Below are positions 46,281 to 56,249 of a stretch of DNA of 64,000 nucleotides, in pieces (positions within the stretch are counted from its first letter, which is position 1; each line of letters begins with the position of its first letter). Source of the stretch: Nilaparvata lugens (Eukaryota > Arthropoda > Insecta > Hemiptera > Delphacidae); contig NC_052505.1 in NCBI RefSeq assembly GCF_014356525.2, positions 17,182,135 through 17,246,134 of the forward strand, in the 5' to 3' direction. A model generated the notes under the pieces. That model worked only from the letters and a program-made list of their open reading frames with translations. It was not told where the DNA came from and made no database searches. A program made the position numbers and the translations under genes.

Positions 46281-47830
46281 GGAAAGTATTTATTTTGTAT
46301 AATAGTCTTGTCTATTAGTTTTATTAGTCTTATCTATAAGTTTGGCCTTATCAATGAAAAATTGTAAAAAACTTATTCTCACGAATAAAATAAAACTCCA
46401 TCCTATTTAGCTACGCTTAATAAATGACTAGTGGATTTCTAAATGATGATTGAATACATTCATAATAACGTAATTTCTTATGGTAAGGCGGAATCATTAA
46501 ATTTGTTTCGTATCACCAGAGATTCCAGTAATGACAGGCGCCTGGAAGAAACAAAAGCAATTTGGGGGCTTAAAATTGATGTGCACCCCACTCCTCACTC
46601 CTCATCATCATTCTTCTTCTCTTCTTCTCCTTTCCATCTTCTCATTTTCTTCTTCTCCTTCTACTTCTCCTGTTCTCTTCCTCACACTCCTACGCGACAA
46701 GCACCGGCCAAAACAAATGAAACACAAAATGAGGCACCAAAGGTGTCGGACGTTATTAATAAGCGCTATAAATCACCTCATGAAAAATAGCCGGCTATTT
46801 GTTAGAGGTGTGAGGGAAAGGGAAGGTGGAGTGGAGGTGTAGGTCCGACAAAGAGGGGAATCAACAACTGGCTCATCAAACATGGCGACACACCTTTTTT
46901 CAACAACATGTTCGATTCGTTATATTCGATTAAACTTTGCCACCAACATGAAAAAATAATAAAATTTCTGTTCAAAATTGTCAAGGGTAAGCGGATCGAT
47001 GTTTGTTATCGATCTTTTTTCAATTTCGATCTGTGAGGTCATTGAATTTTCAATTGTTGAAGAGCCTTTCCAGTTTATTGGGATTGAGTGTCTTGAATTT
47101 TTCAATTCCGCGCACCATTGCTAACTCTTTCAATTCAAAATGGATTGTTTACCTGTCTTTGAGTGTTAATCGTCAAGTTAAAATCTGTGATACGAACATT
47201 TGGAATGTTCAATTGGACTGTGAATTGTAATAAAAATTGTTTTGGCTAAACCCTGTTAGGCAATTCAGAAAGGTTTGCAATAGATTAAATGAATGAATGG
47301 AAATCATATTTAATTTCTGAGCTGATCCACTCCCGAATTTCCATTTGAAAGAAGTACAATAAGTTATGCCAACCTATTGGAAGGATAAAAACTTGAGGGA
47401 AGATTCATTCTATTAGCACCTTTCCCTTTTTCTTCTCAGATATTATTGATAGATTTTCGAAATCATATTTTTAAATTTCCTCATCATTCTAAATTTGAAT
47501 ACCATGACATCCACCATTCTCAAAACCTATACTGAGATTCTGAACATTTGGAAACTGTTCAGAACATCAACTGTGGAATATTTCTTCTACAAAGTTCCCC
47601 TACAAAGAATATTTCATCTACATATTGTGGAGCGTGATTTGAAGGCTTCACATATGTAGAGAGATCTGCCAAATCATGTAGTGCTGAATCTAAATGCCTC
47701 ACGTTGGGCCGGCAAATCATGTGGTGCGTTTTTTAACGGCTTCACACATGTAGAGTGAATCTTGTACTGAGTCAATGGTGTAGCGGCTATAAATTTTGTA
47801 ATTGCGTGTGTGGACGCTGAGTGTACACCA
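46281..47830. repeat. Segmental duplication, copy 2 (1.55 kb)
   Basis: Partner of 44,439-45,997. It runs from GGAAAGTATTTA to GTGTACACCA and includes the junction of host DNA with the left LTR at 47,626. Confidence 0.95.
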
Positions 47831-50140
47831 GACTGATTGATTCACTACAAGATTCAATACAATTGTCGGAATCGCGGGAGGCCTAAACGCTCGCTCACCC
47901 TTGATTCTTCTAATGACAAATTGTATTGTGATGAAATTTTTATAAGTAGTGTAGCGATCGCTAAACACTGAATACGGATACCTTAAAATTATTACCTGTG
48001 AAGAATGAGCATACAAAATCATACAGGTCGAGCAAAAATCCCGATGTAGCTAATTTACGGGACTGCGTCTCTAATAAGTTCTGAAGGATTAAAATACGGT
48101 ATTTGAACCAAATATCGTTCAGAATATATTTCGAGAACAGAGTCTTGTCGGGTTTTAAGCTCTATTGTAGGAATTTATATGATCTATGGCTGCCTCTGCT
48201 GTACAATTGATGCATTCGCTCCTAAGTCGAGGTAGGTAACAGATAAAAGCTGATATATGAGCAGGTAAGGACAAAGAATAAATATCTTGATCTGACCCCA
48301 CTCGCTACATCCACTTAGACCTGTTCCAATATCCAGCTTAATTCAATTATTCTAATGATCGTATTCGATCGGTTCTTGATAATATAGCACGTATCAGACA
48401 CAATAATTGACAGGCTTAAGAAATAATCGAACTCAGAAAGCGAATTAACAAAACTGAAATATATTACAATAAAATATGCAATCATACAGTGCAGATTCAG
48501 AATTTGATTTACAGGTTGATAATAATTTCGCATTAATAGAATAGTTAAAAATTTCTTGTGCTTGCATGATACCATGCGTGATTCAACAGAATTTTACAAT
48601 TGATAAAATTGAACAGTTTTGAAAAAATAGTGAAAAAATGAATTATAAAATATTTTTAAAAAATGCTCGGGGTCGTGGTTCAGGCAGCGGAGGATAGTTA
48701 ATCAACTACAAATTCTTAGAAATTAAATATGAATAAATTTTAGGCTCTTAATAACTAAAGCGCTTGTCGGCGTGGCCAATAATTTAACGAAGAAAAATTT
48801 ATGTTTTTCTGCACTGAAATATTTTCGAAGCGTAGATTGGGGCCCCTTATGACTTATAACTCACGTGAATTCCTTGGTCGTCGTGGTTTTCTTCTTTAGA
48901 TCAAAAATCGTTTGATCGGCGGCAATCCAGGCTTCGGTTTCAGCACGTGGGGAATTTTAATTTAAATATCTCCTTCACCGAATTAATTAAGGGATAATTT
49001 ACTTTAAGCTTTTAAATTTATCGATTGATGAGAACAGAAATTTACGAATAACAAATAAATTGGCCTAAAATATCGGCTCACAAATAGAACATTTAAAATC
49101 GAACAAGAAATTTTCACAAATAGGTCTTTGGTAACTATAAAAAGAGATCTGCACGGTGAGGATTTCAAAAGGGAAGTGCTGTTCTTTTCTCTAAGCTTTT
49201 AGGCTAGACCTTGCTTCTCAGAATCTCAGTGTAATAATTTGCATAAAAATTTGCCATTGGTAGAACGCTTGTGACGTAAACATGACGTCAGTGGCAAGTA
49301 GTAGAATACAATTCCTTTAATTACAATAATGATTTAATTTATGTAATTCTTAAAACTGCTTAATCTTATAGACATAGTTCCTCTCATACAATGTACATGT
49401 GCTAGTGTAACTGATAGGGCAGGGTTGGTGTCTGATAATAGATTAACATGTGTTGCTTTCAAACGATCACCTTCTTGGTGCTATTTCTATGCACTGTGAT
49501 TGGCTTAGGCTGGCCAAAGAGATTTAATTACCATGTGGTTCAGTTGAATTAAATCGTTAATGAATTAATACTCTTGTACAATTTTTATTAGGTTTGAGAT
49601 TATTATAATTAATTTCTGCCGTTTTATCAATAATATAATTTCATGCTATGACCTATTTAGTTACAATAAGACCTGACGTATAATATAATTTCTTAAATAA
49701 TAAATAATTTCAACAATAATACATACATTTTATTTTTTTTATTTGAAATTCTTGATCCTTTATGGATAGTTTTATAATTTTTAGGAATGATATTTTACCT
49801 TGCATGAAAACCGGCATGACATTTGACAATGCTTTGAATCAGTCAGCTGCGTTCGAACTGTTTTAAAAACATCTGATCGATAGTAAACAAAGTGTAACCT
49901 CAAAATCAGTGAGCGATTCATAAACAATTTGTGCTTTATTCGCAAAATAATTATAATTTTATTGAATAATTTTCCTAGAAAAATATTCAGTACAGAACGG
50001 TACTCTTATCAATATACAGTTATTGATAAGTAAGCTTTATCGCTCGGTCGCTAACTATTCCTTTAGCAAATTCTTTCATTTTAAAAGGTAATCACAATTT
50101 TTCTCTCTTTTCATGAGATCTATTTGAAAGATTCATCACA
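47626..50140 (-). repeat. 3' LTR (left in this window)
   Basis: TGTGGAGCG...GATTCATCACA. It differs from the 5' LTR at about seven positions. Six are single-base length changes in A or T runs and one is a T/C substitution (48,629/54,732). No internal frame is convincingly coding: the 101- and 86-codon frames are not preserved in the solo LTR. Confidence 0.95.
49272..49290. promoter_or_regulatory. Paired CRE/ATF-like sites in the 3' LTR
   Basis: TGACGTAA followed three bases later by TGACGTCA. The same pair is at 55,376-55,394 in the 5' LTR, about 850 bases into the LTR in transcription sense, so in the expected U3 region. The solo LTR keeps the palindrome too. Confidence 0.35.
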
Positions 50141-50156
50141 CAAAAGCCCCCAGGAT
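50141..50156 (-). other. Polypurine-tract position, weak
   Basis: Immediately upstream of the 3' LTR the minus strand reads CCTGGGGGCTTTTG, with only a five-G run. A plus-strand priming site should lie here, but the tract is short and interrupted by pyrimidines. Confidence 0.35.
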
Positions 50157-51518
50157 ATTTTAAATAGGTAATTGGGAGACGAGTCGAAACAATGACTATT
50201 TGAAAAATCCGATATTGTGATGAATACACCATTTCATCTCCTTACTTCTACGAAAACTCAACACTTAACACTAAAAACAATATATCGTGCACTTTTGGCT
50301 ACGAGAAAATAAATAATTGATTGTTCCTTCCATTGGATACAATCGAAATACAATAATTAATGAGGTCTCTTAGGATCCTTCATTAAAAAAAACTCCACAA
50401 CTTCCATTCACGGGTGGCTTATGAGCAGACCCATAACTATAACAAATATACAAAATTTCACATATTACTTCTTAAGATTTGAATAGTATTTGCAACAAAT
50501 ATAGACTTTCATCATTTTTTCATAGTTATTACCGGTTTCGACTCTTTATTCTGGCTTTTACATAAATTGGGTGAGAGTGTGATTTTACTTCGGTGACTTG
50601 ACAATCGTCTACCGTTTGACTCGAGCAATTTCTTATTTGCGTTTAGTACGTTGTGTACAAACAGGGTTACACTTGAAATGGCTTTCTTGATTTTTATCAA
50701 TGTTGGTTACAAATATTAAGTCTTTAAGATTACATTTATCAATTTGAATTTCAATTCATGATCTTTTGATGCAACAGTAATAAATTTCACATTTGAAGGT
50801 AAGAATTTCATTTTCTTTTTAGCTTTTTTAGCAATACATTTATATGACATATAACATGCGCATTTCGTGCAAGTTAACATAAATATATATTTTTGGTTGC
50901 GTTTTTTACTTATAATTTCACATTAAATAATAGATTATAACATTTAAGAACGATATTGCTTTGATTCATAATGATTTATTCTGTGATTTCGCACACATTG
51001 GCTGGGATGACGAAGAAAATTATCGAACAGGCTTTGGTTCTGAATAGATTTCTTGATCGATTCTGTATTTCGAGGTTATATTTACGCATTTTTTCAAATA
51101 AACTTTGTTTATTTTCTTTCTTCCTATTCACTACTAACTTCATCTGATTTATAATTTATAATTATTTTCTGTGGATAATACAATTTTTGTTTTTGTTTTC
51201 CAGTTGGGCGGATATAACTAGGCGATTGTTTCTGTGATGATTGTAGCATGAGGCGGATGGCTTGATTAGGTTGGAAAATTTTTAAGGTTGTTTCGTAGTT
51301 TTAATTTCTTCTGTTATTAAAGTTGATTTCGATTTTCTTCATTTGAAGTGAATTAATAATATTTCCTTATTAGCGGAGATGTGGCGAAGTTTAGGTTATG
51401 TTGATTAACTAGGCTGCAGTAGAAAGATGCTAGTCTGCAAAGATATGATTCGGTGGGTAGGCTGTGATTATGACAAGTTTGATGATTTATGTATTCACAA
51501 CGTAGCTTCCAAATTAAT
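50157..51518. other. Non-coding 3' internal region of the retrotransposon
   Basis: About 1.36 kb between the gag stop and the 3' LTR where pol would be expected. The longest minus frame is 62 codons (50,512-50,700) with no recognisable motif. Nothing resembles YxDD or the DD35E/HHCC integrase signatures. Confidence 0.7.
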
Positions 51519-52886
51519 TCAAAAATTATTCCTTAAGCCCCCATCTAAATTTGATTTCAGTATTTGTTTCAAGTTTTCATTCCAATTTGCAACTATCCGT
51601 TTTATCAAACTTGGTTTAAAACGAATGTGCCGGTGGTGTAAATCAATCCTTACAAACGTATTTCCTCTTTGTCGGCCAGTAACATGCAGTTTGATCTTTT
51701 TAAACCTGACATGCCGGTGGTGTCTGTGGGTTTTTTCAAATAATCCTTTCCTTTGTTGCATGCCGGTGTACAGTCTGTTTGATTTCAACCGGACATGACT
51801 GCGGTGATTGTAGGTCCTTCCTGATACCGTCTTCCTTTTTTCTTGCATGCTGGTAGGAAGCTTGATGTACGATTTTAGCCTAACATGACGGCGGTGGTTG
51901 TAGGTTCTTCTAGATATTCTTCTTCTTTCTTGAATTGTTTTGCTGATTGTGTGTGGTCTTGACTTTATGCGGATTTTAATTGTTCTAATGTTGTTTTCTG
52001 ATTGTTTTTGATGGATACTGATTTGATGTGTTGCAGGTGCTGTCCTTGGTGGATGGGAGATACGTGCGGTCGGCGGTCCGGGCTGCTCTTCCACTCGGCG
52101 GGCAACGTCCTTGGATTCCTGGTGTCCGGCGCGCGGTGGTACGGGCTGTCCCTCTACCTGATGGATGTCGTCCTCGGCCTGGCGGGTGATGTCGGCTGGT
52201 CCCTCTCGGCGTTCTGCGGGGTGCGGCGCGACTTCAGTCTTGACATTCTCGGTAGGTTGGTCTCCCATACATGTGTCATGTTCACTTGTCTGTTTTATGA
52301 CCTCTCCTTCGAGTGTGTCTGCTTTCGCATGCATGGGCTCGATCACTGGTCCAATATTGATTTTAATTGTCTGACTTTTCTCCTTGATTTGCCGTCCTAA
52401 CATCCTGCTTCTTTCCGCTGCTTCCTCCAACTGTTGATCCAGTTTCTCAAAACCTTGTTCACTTGTTTTCCTCCACTGTTGGATTTCCTTCTTTAATTCT
52501 TCATTTGCTTGTTCGTGTTCTTCGAGTAGTTCTTTACTTGCTTTCCTTAATTCTTCATTTTTTTGTTTATTGTCTTCCTTTAGTTCTTCTCTGGCTTGTT
52601 TGTCGGCTTCCCTTGCCTGTCTGATTTCTTCCCTCCACTGTCTAATGTCTTCTTTTAATTCTTCCTTCATTTGTTCGTTCATCTTGGTTATTGCTTTCAG
52701 GATGATGCTCATCTCTAGCACGGGAAGGGTGGGTATGTGGCCTTCGGTCGGCGGCGGGGATTCCGTAGTGTGAGGTACAGACGTCTGGACCTCTGGAACG
52801 GCGGTGCATGGGCGTTTCTCCCGCGCGACATCTTCCGTCTCTGAAATTGCTGACGTGGCCTCCAGGATGCGGTGTGGACCTTCCAT
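51519..52886 (-). CDS. gag: Gag-like protein with coiled coil and four basic His repeats
   Basis: A 455-residue frame starting at an ATG (52,886) about 840 bases after the PBS. Residues 1-58 are Pro/Thr/Ser-rich. Residues 62-170 form a long, highly charged coiled coil (repeated EELKED, EELRKA and EELKKE heptads; Trp84 and Trp138). Residues 175-290 are a Pro/Gln/Glu-rich linker. The C-terminal third is strongly basic and holds four repeats about 29 residues apart: TYNHRRHVRLK (328), TYNHRSHVRLK (358), THRHHRHVRFK (386) and LHHRHIRFK (416). There is no CCHC zinc knuckle; Cys occurs only twice (27, 206). The basic repeats would serve as the nucleic-acid-binding region in place of a zinc knuckle and the coiled coil would drive particle assembly (inference). 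Nearby frames on the other strand are shadows. No pol frame follows and no frameshift site into one is seen. A non-Gag ORF unique to this element is an alternative. Confidence 0.75.
   Translation of the reverse strand: MEGPHRILEATSAISETEDVAREKRPCTAVPEVQTSVPHTTESPPPTEGHIPTLPVLEMSIILKAITKMNEQMKEELKEDIRQWREEIRQAREADKQAREELKEDNKQKNEELRKASKELLEEHEQANEELKKEIQQWRKTSEQGFEKLDQQLEEAAERSRMLGRQIKEKSQTIKINIGPVIEPMHAKADTLEGEVIKQTSEHDTCMGDQPTENVKTEVAPHPAERREGPADITRQAEDDIHQVEGQPVPPRAGHQESKDVARRVEEQPGPPTARISHPPRTAPATHQISIHQKQSENNIRTIKIRIKSRPHTISKTIQERRRISRRTYNHRRHVRLKSYIKLPTSMQEKRKTVSGRTYNHRSHVRLKSNRLYTGMQQRKGLFEKTHRHHRHVRFKKIKLHVTGRQRGNTFVRIDLHHRHIRFKPSLIKRIVANWNENLKQILKSNLDGGLRNNF
51600..51910. repeat. Four degenerate repeats of about 86 bp inside gag
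   Basis: On the plus strand ATGNCGGTGGTG-type words (TGCCGGTGGTGTAAATC, TGCCGGTGGTGTCTGTG, TGCGGTGATTGTAGGT, GGCGGTGGTTGTAGGT) are spaced 84-90 bases apart, the DNA counterpart of the four basic His repeats. The units have diverged at the DNA level more than in the H-x-R-x-K core. Confidence 0.8.
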
Positions 52887-53705
52887 AATTTATTTAATGT
52901 TATAACGATGCAAGTGTGTTGAAACGACCGCAAACATGTGAGGTTATGTGAAACGATTATAAGTAAATGATCAAAAATTGAAATAGTGAGAAAAATTCGT
53001 TCAATGAAGAAATACAAAAGTGTGATTTAATAATATGTTCAGTGATGAAGTGAATCAAATTAGCAATATCGTTAACATAAAATAACGATAACATACAGGA
53101 TACACAGTGGACACTTATGCGGTAATACAGGTACGCCTCTTATAATTTATTATTACTATTATTATAAATATTTTACTCTCATAAGTTCTTACCGCAATTC
53201 TATATATAGGCTAGTGTTCTTTGCACAATTTTATATAAAAGGGGCAGTGTTTTGTTTGAATTATTCCGCAATATATCCGTGATTTAATTTTACTTCCCTC
53301 TTTATGTTTTAAAAACTTTTAAAAATGTAAATAACTTCAATCCTCTTTTCTGTAAATATTTATAAATTGTTTCAATATAGACCTAATATTCTTCAAATAA
53401 TATGACCTTTCTTATGATATCTCTTATACCTATGACTTATAGTACGACCAATTCTCAAATAACACAATAATAAAATTCTGAGTTCGATTCTTTCTCTAAA
53501 AATTCATCAATCGATAAATTTCTTTTCTGTTCAAAAATTGGGTATGGTACGTCTTGCTGTTTTGTATAACAGTGAACAGTTAATACTAAATTCGAAGAAA
53601 TTCACAACCATGAATTTTTCAAAAAATTTTCCCGTTGTCAGCGCTATAGTATACTGAGCAACTAAATAATCCTCGTAGTCGATTATCCACCTCTTCAATG
53701 CCTAT
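52887..53705 (-). other. Retrotransposon leader between PBS and gag
   Basis: AT-rich, no long frame. A packaging signal would be expected here by analogy, but none can be identified by eye. Confidence 0.5.
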
Positions 53706-53708
53706 CAC

Positions 53709-53719
53709 TGTTGGGCGCC
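53709..53719 (-). promoter_or_regulatory. Primer binding site matching tRNA-Lys
   Basis: Seven bases inside the 5' LTR end the minus strand reads TGGCGCCCAAC (complement GTTGGGCGCCA). This matches the 3' end of insect tRNA-Lys(CUU), including the CCA tail, as I recall that tRNA, for 11 bases; the following bases (AGTGATAGG) no longer match. Ends may be off by one or two bases. Confidence 0.75.
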
Positions 53720-53726
53720 AAAATCA

Positions 53727-56245
53727 TGTGGAGCGTGATTTGAAGGCTTCACATATGTAGAGAGATCTGCCAAATCATGTAGTGCTGAATCTAAATGCCT
53801 CACGTTGGGCCGGCAAATCATGTGGTGCGTTTTTTAACGGCTTCACACATGTAGAGTGAATCTTGTACTGAGTCAATGGTGTAGCGGCTATAAATTTTGT
53901 AATTGCGTGTGTGGACGCTGAGTGTACACCAGACTGATTGATTCACTACAAGATTCAATACAATTGTCGGAATCGCGGGAGGCCTAAACGCTCGCTCACC
54001 CTTGATTCTTCTAATGACAAATTGTATTGTGATGAAATTTTTATAAGTAGTGTAGCGATCGCTAAACACTGAATACGGATACCTTAAAATTATTACCTGT
54101 GAAGAATGAGCATACAAAATCATACAGGTCGAGCAAAAATCCCGATGTAGCTAATTTACGGGACTGCGTCTCTAATAAGTTCTGAAGGATTAAAATACGG
54201 TATTTGAACCAAATATCGTTCAGAATATATTTCGAGAACAGAGTCTTGTCGGGTTTTAAGCTCTATTGTAGGAATTATATGATCTATGGCTGCCTCTGCT
54301 GTACAATTGATGCATTCGCTCCTAAGTCGAGGTAGGTAACAGATAAAAGCTGATATATGAGCAGGTAAGGACAAAGAATAAATATCTTGATCTGACCCCA
54401 CTCGCTACATCCACTTAGACCTGTTCCAATATCCAGCTTAATTCAATTATTCTAATGATCGTATTCGATCGGTTCTTGATAATATAGCACGTATCAGACA
54501 CAATAATTGACAGGCTTAAGAAATAATCGAACTCAGAAAGCGAATTAACAAAACTGAAATATATTACAATAAAATATGCAATCATACAGTGCAGATTCAG
54601 AATTTGATTTACAGGTTGATAATAATTTCGCATTAATAGAATAGTTAAAAATTTTCTTGTGCTTGCATGATACCATGCGTGATTCAACAGAATTTTACAA
54701 TTGATAAAATTGAACAGTTTTGAAAAAATAGCGAAAAAATGAATTATAAAATATTTTTAAAAAATGCTCGGGGTCGTGGTTCAGGCAGCGGAGGATAGTT
54801 AATCAACTACAAATTCTTAGAAATTAAATATGAATAAATTTTAGGCTCTTAATAACTAAAAGCGCTTGTCGGCGTGGCCAATAATTTAACGAAGAAAAAT
54901 TTATGTTTTTCTGCACTGAAATATTTTCGAAGCGTAGATTGGGGCCCCTTATGACTTATAACTCACGTGAAATTCCTTGGTCGTCGTGGTTTTCTTCTTT
55001 AGATCAAAAAATCGTTTGATCGGCGGCAATCCAGGCTTCGGTTTCAGCACGTGGGGAATTTTAATTTAAATATCTCCTTCACCGAATTAATTAAGGGATA
55101 ATTTACTTTAAGCTTTTAAATTTATCGATTGATGAGAACAGAAATTTACGAATAACAAATAAATTGGCCTAAAATATCGGCTCACAAATAGAACATTTAA
55201 AATCGAACAAGAAATTTTCACAAATAGGTCTTTGGTAACTATAAAAAGAGATCTGCACGGTGAGGATTTCAAAAGGGAAGTGCTGTTCTTTTCTCTAAGC
55301 TTTTAGGCTAGACCTTGCTTCTCAGAATCTCAGTGTAATAATTTGCATAAAAATTTGCCATTGGTAGAACGCTTGTGACGTAAACATGACGTCAGTGGCA
55401 AGTAGTAGAATACAATTCCTTTAATTACAATAATGATTTAATTTATGTAATTCTTAAAACTGCTTAATCTTATAGACATAGTTCCTCTCATACAATGTAC
55501 ATGTGCTAGTGTAACTGATAGGGCAGGGTTGGTGTCTGATAATAGATTAACATGTGTTGCTTTCAAACGATCACCTTCTTGGTGCTATTTCTATGCACTG
55601 TGATTGGCTTAGGCTGGCCAAAGAGATTTAATTACCATGTGGTTCAGTTGAATTAAATCGTTAATGAATTAATACTCTTGTACAATTTTTATTAGGTTTG
55701 AGATTATTATAATTAATTTCTGCCGTTTTATCAATAATATAATTTCATGCTATGACCTATTTAGTTACAATAAGACCTGACGTATAATATAATTTCTTAA
55801 ATAATAAATAATTTCAACAATAATACATACATTTTATTTTTTTTATTTGAAATTCTTGATCCTTTATGGATAGTTTTATAATTTTTAGGAATGATATTTT
55901 ACCTTGCATGAAAACCGGCATGACATTTGACAATGCTTTGAATCAGTCAGCTGCGTTCGAACTGTTTTAAAAACATCTGATCGATAGTAAACAAAGTGTA
56001 ACCTCAAAATCAGTGAGCGATTCATAAACAATTTGTGCTTTATTCGCAAAATAATTATAATTTTATTGAATAATTTTCCTAGAAAAATATTCAGTACAGA
56101 ACGGTACTCTTATCAAATATACAGTTATTGATAAGTAAGCTTTATCGCTCGGTCGCTAACTATTCCTTTAGCAAATTCTTTCATTTTAAAAGGTAATCAC
56201 AATTTTTCTCTCTTTTCATGAGATCTATTTGAAAGATTCATCACA
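53727..56245 (-). repeat. 5' LTR (right in this window)
   Basis: TGTGGAGCG...GATTCATCACA, followed by ATAT target DNA. In transcription sense it begins TGTGATGAATC at 56,245. Its 3' (U5) end carries three imperfect tandem copies of AAATCATGTGG-type sequence (53,721, 53,772 and 53,815). Confidence 0.95.
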
Positions 56246-56249
56246 ATAT

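Larger units (their letters stand above)
47626..56245 (-). mobile_element. Complete gag-only LTR retrotransposon, 8.6 kb
   Basis: Two LTRs of 2,515 and 2,519 bp bracket 3,586 bp of internal DNA. Flanking ATAT is present at 47,622-47,625 and 56,246-56,249. Read on the minus strand the order is 5' LTR (53,727-56,245), PBS, leader of about 0.8 kb, gag (52,886-51,519), about 1.4 kb without coding, and 3' LTR (47,626-50,140). No protease, reverse transcriptase, RNase H, integrase or envelope frame exists in any phase, and the internal region is too short to have held them. The four-base target and tRNA-Lys-type PBS fit Ty3/gypsy-like elements. Osvaldo/Ulysses-type Drosophila elements also combine long LTRs with lysine-tRNA priming, as I recall. 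The near-identity of the LTRs marks a very recent insertion. Confidence 0.93.

Noticed and set aside
52002..52400. 132-codon plus-strand frame opposite gag
   Set aside because: Antisense shadow of the gag ORF. The coiled coil and repeats are coherent only on the minus strand.
53818..54123. 101-codon frame in the LTR (also at 47,717) and the 86/90-codon frame further in
   Set aside because: Present twice only because the LTRs are identical. It is interrupted in the solo LTR, so no sign of selection.
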